DNA of 64,000 nt, from contig CAMQGK010000052.1 of assembly GCA_947000775.1 (NCBI GenBank), forward strand, positions 31,898,501 to 31,962,500. Direction: 5' to 3'. Numbering within the stretch: the first letter of the stretch is position 1; every line of letters starts with the position of its first letter. Shown one piece after another: positions 57,601 to 64,000 of the stretch. A program made the translations under genes and the position numbers. The stretch is from Pterois miles. Lineage: Eukaryota > Chordata > Actinopteri > Perciformes > Scorpaenidae. The notes beneath the pieces were generated by a model, which had not been told where the DNA came from, made no database searches, and worked only from the letters and a program-made list of their open reading frames with translations.

Positions 57601-60600
57601 ATCGAGAAAATAATCAGGAGATTAATTGACAGTGAAAATAATCATTAGTTGCAGCCTTAGAATATAGTAGGGCTGTCCTTTACCAGAGAAAACTCTTAGT
57701 CGACAAACACACATATGACTTTGGTATATAGATATTTCTGTCTAGACCAGAGTGGTGTTACTAACCAACCAGTCGCCATAAAACCTACATTAAACTACTC
57801 AGTTACACCAGTGCAATAAGCTACTGAGCGTGTCCAGTGTATATGGGAGCATTAATAGCAGTGAGACCACAGAATATCCCCTTTAGTGTTATCAAGGACG
57901 AGGACTTGAAGTGCAGCCTGTGCTGTAAACACATCAGTGTGTGCAGACCACGTACTAACAAAATGTACTGTGCAGGTGATAAGGTGGCAGTCTGGACACA
58001 TTCCTTATCGGCAGCGCTCCTTTCCTATTACGCAACAGGCGTTACACTCAAATTGTTGCTTTGATGACGGCGGTCGCTGCGCTCGACGACCTCCTGCATT
58101 GTGTTAATGCCATGTGTGCTTATGCAGCCCCGTCCTTCCCCTCTTAAAGGGCAGATAAGGGCCTAAAGGTCAGCGCTGGACCTCCACAAAGCTCTCTGTG
58201 GTTTCACAGCTGAATGACATGAGACGTGATTTAAAGATGGCTGTGACTCTACTATTTCTTCTTCTAAAAGCTGCACACAGGTGACATTTTCGTGCATGAA
58301 GGTCGCTCGTCTGTTCTCTGTCAACTAGTGACCGGACTGTAATTCATGGTGGCTATTTCTCTTTCACCATGATATTTTTTACTGGAAATAAGGAATTTTA
58401 CTGCAATATATGCACAGAAATACCCTGAAATGTTAATACACGTATAGTTGATCTACTTTATACAAGATAATCTTAAAACATATCAATTCAGCCGGGCCTT
58501 TGATTATGAGTGGTTATTATTTTATTCACTTATTTTATTGTATTTAAATTATATCATTGTATTAATCACTTATTTTATTGTATTTTAGTTGTATCATTTT
58601 ATTCTATTTTATTATTATTTAATTAATCACTTATTTTATTATTTAAGTTGAAAAATTGCATTCTGTTTTATTGTTATTTTATTAATCTCTTATTTTATTG
58701 TATTTAAGTTGTATAGTTTTATTCTGTTTTTTTTTGTTATTTTATTAACTTTATTACACTGTTTTACTACTATTACTGTTATTGCAGCTTTAAATTCTAT
58801 TTTATTACATTTTTATTATTTTATTAGTCTCAAATTGTTAAATTACTGAATTGTTTTCATGGTCCACACTTTGAACTGCACTAACTGTATGAAAGGTGTT
58901 AAAGTTTGATTAATTTATGACCTACAGGCCTAAAACTAAACGTACAAACCACAGAAACAAACTTTCACAAGCTTCGCCCAGCTTTAAAATGCATCCGAGT
59001 TTAACATAGTTCTACAATCACATTTGAAATAAGCTGAAGAAGTTGTTTCCTTTTACAAGTAAAACATCCAAATAACATGTTAATGTTAAAAACAGTTCAT
59101 GTTTGTTTCTGCAACTATGGGACGCAGTCCTAAGTTGCTGATAAGTATTTACACAGTGTTATGATCTTGCTTGACGTAAAAAAAAATTACTAAGTAATGT
59201 GAATTAATACAATTTGTGGAGCCTTTCAATGTTGAGATAATGAGCTAATTTGATTATAATATGACATACTTTCAAATGGTATTGTTTCATATACATATTA
59301 TTTTATACCATATTAACATTATTTGTTGTTTACTGATCATTTAGATAATTTTTTCATCTATATGAACCTGTCCTACACTTGAATCCTTACTGCGACGCTG
59401 AACGAATGCCATAGTAAAAGTTTTATTCACAGCCAAACAAATCTAGTTTCTATGGCAACAGAAGTTAACAGGTGAGCACATAGATGACACACAGGTGACC
59501 CTCAAGGTCAAGAAAAGCAAGTTTAATATCACCTTTTCTTCTAAAGTATTTATTGTTTGTCCTTACCATGCAGCTTAGTAATTGTGTATTTTGAACAACG
59601 ATTAAGAAATAACTTAATATTACTGTTGAATTCATGTATATTGGATACAAGGCTAACACAGCAGACCTCGCTAGCTGCCATTTATCTGCAATATTAGCAA
59701 AAATGTCCTTAGAATTGCAATATATGTCCTTAAAAAACAACATTTTTATATTTTTTGTGTATGAAGACTGGTATCTGTGGTTACTGTCTACACTTTTCAG
59801 GATGCAGAGAAAATCATGAAATCTCCTGTTTTTTAAAAAATATTTTTATATCAATATTACATTAATGCACTGATGAAAATGATTTTAAATGTCTTAAAAA
59901 TATTATAAAAATTTTAAAAAGCAAAATGTATGAAATGGACATTATTGTAATGTTGCAGTAAGGTGATAAAAACCATAAAAAAATAAACATGTTACAGATT
60001 AAAATCTCAACCAATACACATAATTCGTTGTACCTGTTTGTATGTCATATTCAGTAACTTAATATTACTGTTGAATTCATGTATATTAGATGCTAAGAGT
60101 CAAAGCTAACATAGCAGACCTCACTAGCTACCATTTATCTGTAGTATTAGTATGTAGAATTGCTATATCTGTGATAAAAAAACAACATATTTTATATAAT
60201 TTGTGTATGGTGAAGGTCTAAATTTTTTTCTGGATGTTCATGAAATCATGATTTTTTTTTTTTTTTTACCAGTATATCAATATTTAAGCTTGATGAAAAT
60301 TAATTTAAAAGTCTTAAAATATGATAGAATTTTAAAAAAAGTAAAATTTACATTATTATAATGTTGCACTACGGATATTTGGTATAAGAACAAGAGATGA
60401 AAAACATAAAAATAAACATGTTATAGATTAAAATATCAACCAATATGTAATTGTGTCCCTGTTTATGGTTCAAATTAAAATTCACAAGGTGATTTAGAAG
60501 AGTCACAAGTGTCCATAGTTGCAGAAACCACCTTATATGTTTTATATAGTAGTACTCTTAGTACAGACAAGTACACAACAACTTTCTTTCTTAAAACCAA

Positions 60601-60799
60601 GTACATGTATGAGGGAGAAGCAGAGGTGCAGTGGAGGACTCACCTTGGCCTGGTTGATGATCAGACCCATGAATGTGGACACCAGCCTGGACCGGGACAA
60701 CGACGCACTCTTCCGCCGCAGCTCGGGCTTCTCTAAAGGGAGATCGGCCGGCGGTTCCTCCGGTACTGTCACCGTGTACGAGTGTCGCAGAGACGGCAT
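48514..60799 (-). CDS. usp2: USP2 ubiquitin-specific protease, USP2-45-like isoform, 404 aa
   Basis: Twelve minus-strand exons join in frame into a complete C19 cysteine protease that removes ubiquitin from proteins. N terminus MPSLRHSYTVTVPEEPPADL is like the short USP2-45 isoform (mammalian form 396 residues). Cys box NLGNTCFMN with Cys 69 nucleophile; QQDAQEFLRF at 148-157; zinc ligands Cys 218, 221, 269 and 272; LVLHLKRFS at 291-299; His box GGHYTAYC with catalytic His 350; catalytic Asn 367 in YSYND. The C terminus YVLFYELAS is the usual USP ending, followed by a slightly longer tail (KHQMCRL). USP2 is known in vertebrates to act on MDM2, cyclin D1 and circadian factors. The long-isoform N-terminal exon is not seen and may lie beyond 64000 or be absent. 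Intron 1 is 6.65 kb; the rest are short. Confidence 0.97.
49325..49445 (-). CDS. usp2: USP2 exon 11 (catalytic His and Asn)
   Basis: Encodes RAVYNLYAVSNHSGNALGGH (catalytic His 350), then YTAYCKNQALGEWYSYNDA with Asn 367. Acceptor CTCCCTGCAG, donor GTATCA. Confidence 0.97.
49572..49679 (-). CDS. usp2: USP2 exon 10
   Basis: Encodes LKRFSDSSIRTSKLSTYVNF, then PLKELDLREFASESG. Acceptor GTTCCTCTCAG, donor GTGAGT. Confidence 0.96.
49812..50280. mobile_element. Fish DNA repeat in USP2 intron 9
   Basis: CCATCTTGGTTTTTAGCCAA, AACACACTGTGAAAGGGTTC, CAATCACAAGGTAGCCCC, GACTCTAAATGGACCATAAT and GAGGAGTCGCCCCCTGCTGG. Same family as 38886-39750, without the LINE insertion. Confidence 0.7.
50570..50648 (-). 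CDS. usp2: USP2 exon 9 (second zinc CxxC)
   Basis: Encodes TCNRCKTRRKCTKRFSIQKF, then PQILVL and C of the His codon. Cys 269 and 272 complete the zinc site. The donor GTATCC is weak, but joining to exon 10 restores LVLHLKRFS exactly. Confidence 0.94.
50745..50825 (-). CDS. usp2: USP2 exon 8
   Basis: An 81-nt, phase-0 exon: KSSSEVTLKDCLRLFTKEDV, LDGDERP. Acceptor TCTCCACAG, donor GTAAGG. Confidence 0.95.
50958..51061 (-). CDS. usp2: USP2 exon 7 (first zinc CxxC)
   Basis: Encodes LFVGQLKSSVTCSSCGFCST, then VFDPFWDLSIPVAQ. Cys 218 and 221 are zinc ligands. Donor GTCTGA is a weaker site but the frame is exact. Confidence 0.95.
51164..51228 (-). CDS. usp2: USP2 exon 6
   Basis: A 65-nt exon encoding DEEKGKRMWSMYLEREDSKV, flanked by TTCACAG and GTAAGA. 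Confidence 0.94.
51595..51890. mobile_element. TIR element in USP2 intron 5
   Basis: The left arm GGTAAAATTACTGTTTTTGT, GAATGGAGTCTGGTGG, GGGCTGTCTGACGG is mirrored by the right arm (reverse complement GGTAAAATTACTGCTTTTGT, GAATTGAGTCTGGTGG, GGGCTGTCTGATGG). A single arm recurs at 57140-57190. No coding content. Confidence 0.8.
52119..52229 (-). CDS. usp2: USP2 exon 5 (QQDAQEF box)
   Basis: Encodes QQDAQEFLRFLLDGLHSEVN, then RVTIRPKMSIEDFDHL. The QQDAQEF motif is a hallmark of USPs. Donor GTAAGT. Confidence 0.96.
52314..52333. repeat. (GCA)n trinucleotide run in USP2 intron 4
   Basis: About six GCA units, 20 bp, inside the short intron 4, about 20 bp from exon 4. Confidence 0.9.
52355..52466 (-). 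CDS. usp2: USP2 exon 4
   Basis: Acceptor GTCCTTCAG. Encodes FAKLTQSLWTSVNNEAVSPS, then DFRSQIQRYAPKFMGC; donor GTAAGT. The catalytic domain continues. Confidence 0.95.
53095..53400. mobile_element. hAT-like repeat, second copy (USP2 intron 3)
   Basis: GCCGGTGGCTTCGTACCCGC, ATGCTACGAGGCTACAAGCT, GAGCCAACTTCCTGTATCTG and AACGGTTAATTATTAACCCC match 30195-30562. It includes a TG run at 53167-53190. Confidence 0.65.
53727..53850 (-). CDS. usp2: USP2 exon 3 (catalytic Cys)
   Basis: Acceptor TTATTTCCAG. The first codon is Cys 69 of CFMNSILQCLSNTPELRDYC. Ends in GAA G before donor GTACGA. Confidence 0.96.
53944..53991 (-). CDS. usp2: USP2 exon 2 (GLKNLGNT)
   Basis: A 48-nt exon between TTTGTCTAG and GTGAGT encoding NKSPQGLVGLKNLGNT; the catalytic Cys is the first codon of the next exon. 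Confidence 0.95.
54055..54625. mobile_element. hAT MITE copies of the AATCGATTAATC family (USP2 intron 1)
   Basis: Two stretches: 54058-54170 (AGAGCTGCTGATTAATCGAT ... ATTAATCGTTTTTTAAG) and 54345-54620 (AAAGCTGTAACGACTAAGCT ... AATAATCATCAGATAAATCG). TATCTTTGAGTTGTGG and TTTTTCACCATTTTCTAACA mark the family interior. Confidence 0.7.
56825..57300. mobile_element. hAT MITE fragment followed by a single TIR-element arm
   Basis: GGGCTGCAACTAACGATTGC, CATTAATCGAATAG, GTTTCTCAAAACCCAAGATG belong to the AATCGATTAATC family. At 57132-57195 TCTGCGAGGTGAAATTACTG and GAATGGAGTCTGGTGGC match the element at 51595-51890. Confidence 0.65.
57440..57660. mobile_element. hAT MITE, AATCGATTAATC family
   Basis: From GGAGCTGTAACAATTGATCG to ATAATCATTAGTTGCAGCCT, with CATCTTCGAGTTATGG and TTTTTCACCATTTTCTGGCG inside. 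The ends are inverted (GCTGTAAC / GTTGCAGC). Confidence 0.75.
58500..58740. repeat. AT-rich tandem repeat, about 60-bp unit, four copies
   Basis: Unit CACTTATTTTATTGTATTTA, then AGTTGTATCATTTTATTCTG and TTTTATTATTATTTTATTAAT. USP2 intron 1. Confidence 0.8.
59611..60475. repeat. Tandem duplication with 445-bp period in USP2 intron 1
   Basis: AACTTAATATTACTGTTGAA followed by TTCATGTATATT occurs at 59611 and 60056. Both copies continue CTAACA(C/T)AGCAGACCTC, TACCATTTATCTG or GCCATTTATCTG, AACAACAT and AATAAACATGTTA. About 80-85 percent identity by eye. Confidence 0.85.
60644..60799 (-). CDS. usp2: USP2 exon 1 (start, isoform-specific N terminus)
   Basis: ATG at 60799 with A at -3. Fifty-two codons end LIINQAK at the donor GTGAGT. 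The STFMGLIINQAK end matches STFVGLLLNKAK of mammalian USP2-45. Nearby frames on the other strand are shadows. Confidence 0.95.
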
Positions 60800-61140
60800 G
60801 TTGGTAAGCGCTGCTGGGTGTTTTTAGTCTGGCAGTCAGTCCAAAGCTGTCTGTGAAATCCTCCGCTGACTGACTCGTTACTCGGTTAATAATTAATCGA
60901 CAGACGGTCAGGTCGCTGGTCGTCCTGCGGGTTGTGGGTCTCCGTCGTCCCGCTCCTGCTCATAACCCGCCCGTGTTGGGTAATAACACCGAGCTGGCGT
61001 GTGCTGGAGTTTTAACTGCGTGCTATAAACATCCCCTCCCACCCGCTGAGCCGCTGCCTTCAGGCGCTGTAGGAAATATTAAAACTACCCTTTGCGCATT
61101 GCCAGTATCAAAGAGCAGCTGTATAAACATTTCTTAATTA
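60800..61140 (-). promoter_or_regulatory. Probable promoter region of the short USP2 isoform
   Basis: GC-richer than its surroundings. On the minus strand it contains GGGTGGGAGGGGATG (KLF/SP-like) about 240 bp before the ATG and one CAGCTG E-box further up. No TATA box in the right orientation and no CACGTG E-box were seen within about 1 kb. Confidence 0.4.
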
Positions 61141-61799
61141 TTAGTATAATACCCCATTACAAGTAACACTTCTGCATTCAAAATCGTACTAAGTATGTAA
61201 GTATTATCAGCAAAACTGTAGCAAAGCATCAAAAGTAAAGACACTCATTTTGCTATAAAATGTCCTATTATTGTACATGACTTTAGAGGGTGCTACGGGA
61301 TTGAGTGAAAATGAGTCCATAAACCCGGAAATAAATTAGCATGTCAGCACTTCCGGTGCCGTCAGGAAGTCAGTTGGTGCCTTCAAATGGAACTCGTGAG
61401 CTTGTGTTTACGAGATGGGAAGTTGTGTACACGATATGCTTGGCATTAAGTGGTTAAGTCGTGAAGAACACTGCTGCTAAGCAAGTATTAATATTAGGCA
61501 AGCTAGCAAGTGGGTAACAATGCAGGAAATGCAAAGGTATAATGACAGAGGAGAAAGTAAAATTAAAAAAAAAACAATGTAGGATTATTATGCACCAAAA
61601 AATAAACTTCTATGGGCTGCGCCATCTCTGACAACATCAACAAACATGCCACAAGTTGTGAACTTTCAGAAACTTTGCTCTTACGAGGGCAATTACAACA
61701 TAAGGTGGGCGTTCATATGGGCCCAGCTCGTGAACGTGGTGAACACGATCCGAAATGAAGGCACCATGAGAATTTTTTTTTTTGTTTTCTGACAAACTG

Positions 61800-62195
61800 T
61801 ATGTTGTCACTTCCTGTGAGCCTCCTTGCTGGTTGGAGACTTGTAACCATGGTAACCTGTGTCAACCTTGTGACCAAAACAACGGTTTGTGACAAAGTCT
61901 GAATTAATTTAGAATATACATTACTTTCAGCAAAGTGAAATTGTATTTTTACAGTCAAATTGAAGTGTTATTGATGTTACAGAGCTGTCCGTCAACATCC
62001 GTTATGAACATTGTCATCACTACAGCATTGCATTGTGGGATATTTATGCCACTTAGTGTTCAGCGTTGCATACTGTAATATTTCACTGGAAATAGTATGC
62101 AATTTATGTACTACTGGTGTTATACTTAGGTTTCGGACATCCCAAAATATCTCACATACAGTTTTAGTGTACTAAATAGCACGTTAGTGTGGAAT
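61800..62195. mobile_element. Non-autonomous DNA element, second copy of the 18050-18465 family
   Basis: TGTCACTTCCTGTGAGCCTC, GTAACCATGGTAACCTGTG, GCATTGTGGGATATTTATGC and ATTTCACTGGAAATAGTATG follow the same order as the copy at 18050-18465. Confidence 0.65.
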
Positions 62196-62419
62196 TTCGT
62201 ACACAACCACACGGTTTAACAATGCATTTTATTTAATACAGTTATGTTTTTCTTTTTATGTAAAATATTCATTTGTAAAGTAACTATTATCTATATCTGT
62301 CAAATATTTGTAGTTGAGTAAAAAAACATACAAAGAGTTAAATTTTCCTCTGAAAAACTGATATAATAAAAAGTAATATAAAGGTGTAATTATAATGATA
62401 ATAATAATTAGAATAGTGC

Positions 62420-62540
62420 TGTACGATGGACCGGCGACCTGTCCAGGGTGAACCCCACATTTGCCCAATGCCAGCTGGTGAAGGCTCCAGCCCCCCGCGA
62501 CCCCTAATGGGATAAGCGGTTGAAGATGGATGGATGGATA
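62420..62540 (-). mobile_element. LINE 3'-end fragment with TGGA tail
   Basis: GGACCGGCGACCTGTCCAGG, GTGAACCCC, GGCTCCAGCCCCCCGCGACC, CCCTAATGGGATAAGCGGTT and GAAGATGGATGGATGGATA. It matches 39085-39160 reversed and ends in a short TGGA microsatellite, as LINE tails of this family do. Confidence 0.75.
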
Positions 62541-63054
62541 ATTAGAATAATTTCACACAATATTCAACAATATTTGTATTTCACTGACAAGATAATGTCA
62601 AAATACATAACGGTACAGTAAACCAGCCTTAGTTTGAGCTATTAGAGCAAAACATCTGTTTAAACAGTAGTTATTTTTTACTGTTCTTTTCTGACATTCA
62701 ATATATTGAGTCTTGTGAATGTGTGTTGGCAGAAAATAAAACCTCTCATCAGCCCAAAAACTTGGGACTTGCTGACCATGACTTCGATCTTTAGACTTGA
62801 CACAGAAACAGCTCTGAGTCTGATAAGAGGCTTGATAGCTGGCCTTGTAAACCTTTACAAGTCCTTACAAATTACTGGGTTCAGTGCTCTCAGAGTCACG
62901 TAACACACCACATTTAGCTGATGAATCAGGTTTTATACCTCAGTATATTATGGTATATGGAGAGGGGTGAAACCACACAATACGTCTCTTAACTGGAGTT
63001 AAAGGCCCTCGAGTCTGTTGGATGGAATGAATAACAGAAGGGATTAGTCTCTAA

Positions 63055-63610
63055 AGCTGGGGACACACCAAGCCCACATCAGGGAACCAGCGGCGACAAA
63101 GGTCGCCTGTTGCGTCACCTTTGCCTTGGCCAAAAGGTTGCACTCGAACACAACACAAAGAGTGCAGCTGACGGACACCTACCATGTACGTCATTCGTCA
63201 TTCAAACAGGGAAACCCGACGACCAAAGACTGCAGATATAGAAGTCGTCGTTGTGATACGTGCATAAAACGAAACACCGATTGTCGACCATTTTCACACC
63301 ACTTAGCTTCATTCCAGATGTTCACGTCATTGTGAAACTGTCCGTCTGTGTGTCCTCTTAACTTTACTCGGTTTCTTTCCCCACGTTTGTTCCTCTTCTC
63401 AAGCACTGATTTGTTTGAGCTGAACAGCCAATCGGACTGATTTCTCTCACCGACAAGCGCCATCGTCGACAAATTAACATGCTGAGTTGGACGTAAAACC
63501 TCTGACACAGTCAGACTAAAGCTAACAGTGTGGGACACACCGCAAAAACTAGGCTGACGGATACTCGCCAAGCCGATAATCGGCCCACACAGCCAACAGC
63601 GACGATTCAA
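63055..63610. mobile_element. DNA-transposon-like repeat, GGGACACACC ends
   Basis: CTGGGGACACACCAAGCCC at the left and GTGTGGGACACACCGCAAAA at about 63528, with CCGATAATCGGCCCACAC and GGTCGCC blocks. Related sequence is at 27380-27545. Frames here (63126-63335 plus, 63610-63191 minus) have no recognised family. Confidence 0.5.
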
Positions 63611-63679
63611 TATGTTTGTGAAACCTCAGACACAGGCAGACTAGAGTTGAGTAAAATAGGACCTTTTGGCTGCATTGTG

Positions 63680-63775
63680 GAGCTAGCAGAAAGGTCAGGG
63701 GGGCCACCAATAATATTAGGATCCATCCCCTGGAGATTGTTAATATTAACATCAAATTTTATGGCAATCTGACAA
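63680..63775. mobile_element. Diverged copy of the 45800-45910 dispersed repeat
   Basis: AGCAGAAAGGTCAGGGGGGC, AATAATATTAGGATCCATCC and TTTTATGGCAATCTGACA share the layout of the copy at 45800. Confidence 0.45.
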
Positions 63776-64000
63776 GTAACTGACCAGTCGCAGGACAAAA
63801 TATTAAAACCCCATTCACTGCAACTGCCACACTATGAAAGCAAAGACATCGTACACAGTCTGTCCGGGAGGGAACACCTTAAACTGTACACCCTAGAAGG
63901 AACACTGAGTGAAGAAATCCCTTTCCAATTAACCTCCCAAATGCATTGAAGAAGAGTGTGGCCAGCTCGCTTTGGCACATTCCAGTCTTTTCAGAGTCTT

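Noticed and set aside
63126..63610. Frames of 69 and 139 codons on opposite strands
   Set aside because: They lie in a dispersed GGGACACACC repeat related to 27380-27545; neither resembles a known protein.

Overview
The window looks like nuclear DNA of a teleost fish, probably a spiny-rayed (percomorph) species. The genes are vertebrate and split into many GT-AG exons. The space between exons is AT-rich and full of short non-autonomous DNA transposons with TAGGGCTG-type hAT ends, LINE tails, CA repeats and minisatellites familiar from fish genomes. The organism call is inference. I saw no bacterial operons, CRISPR arrays, tRNA or rRNA genes, or recognisable viral genes.

Three genes can be rebuilt exon by exon. 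(1) TLCD3B-like (FAM57B), minus strand: exons at 21213-21092, 11532-11446 and 7240-7021 join in frame to give the first 143 residues of a TLC-domain membrane protein. The remaining exons were not found in 7020-1 and probably lie outside the window. (2) A small mucin-like type I membrane protein, plus strand, 31842-37207: three coding exons and one upstream non-coding exon give a 131-residue product with a signal peptide, a Ser/Thr-rich ectodomain, a glycine-zipper membrane segment and a six-residue tail. I do not recognise the family. (3) USP2 (ubiquitin-specific protease 2), minus strand, 60799-48514: twelve coding exons join without a frame error into a 404-residue enzyme with the short N terminus of the USP2-45 isoform, all catalytic residues and four zinc ligands. 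TLCD3B and the mucin gene are divergent, with about 10 kb between their starts. The mucin gene and USP2 are convergent, with about 11 kb between their ends. Nothing in the sequence suggests that the three genes share a pathway.

Layout: 1-7020 TLCD3B intron 3 or downstream DNA; 7021-21213 TLCD3B exons and two large introns packed with hAT-type elements, one nested pair and a 118-bp-unit array split by a hAT insertion; 21214-31063 intergenic, with a CA repeat next to TLCD3B, a TAATATTACGAGAATAAAGTC-type array, a TTATACATAG minisatellite and a deleted Charlie-like hAT; 31064-37342 mucin gene; 37343-47750 intergenic repeats; 47750-60799 USP2; 60800-64000 USP2 upstream DNA with repeat remnants.

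The observations most worth following are the glycine-zipper mucin, a minisatellite apparently born from a palindromic transposon, a transposon family whose inverted ends are themselves tandem arrays, an exact 8-bp target duplication inside a tandem array, a long fold-back in the mucin intron, a G-quadruplex-capable tract touching a TLCD3B splice donor, and a MAF/NRL-CRX-like site pair in a TLCD3B intron.
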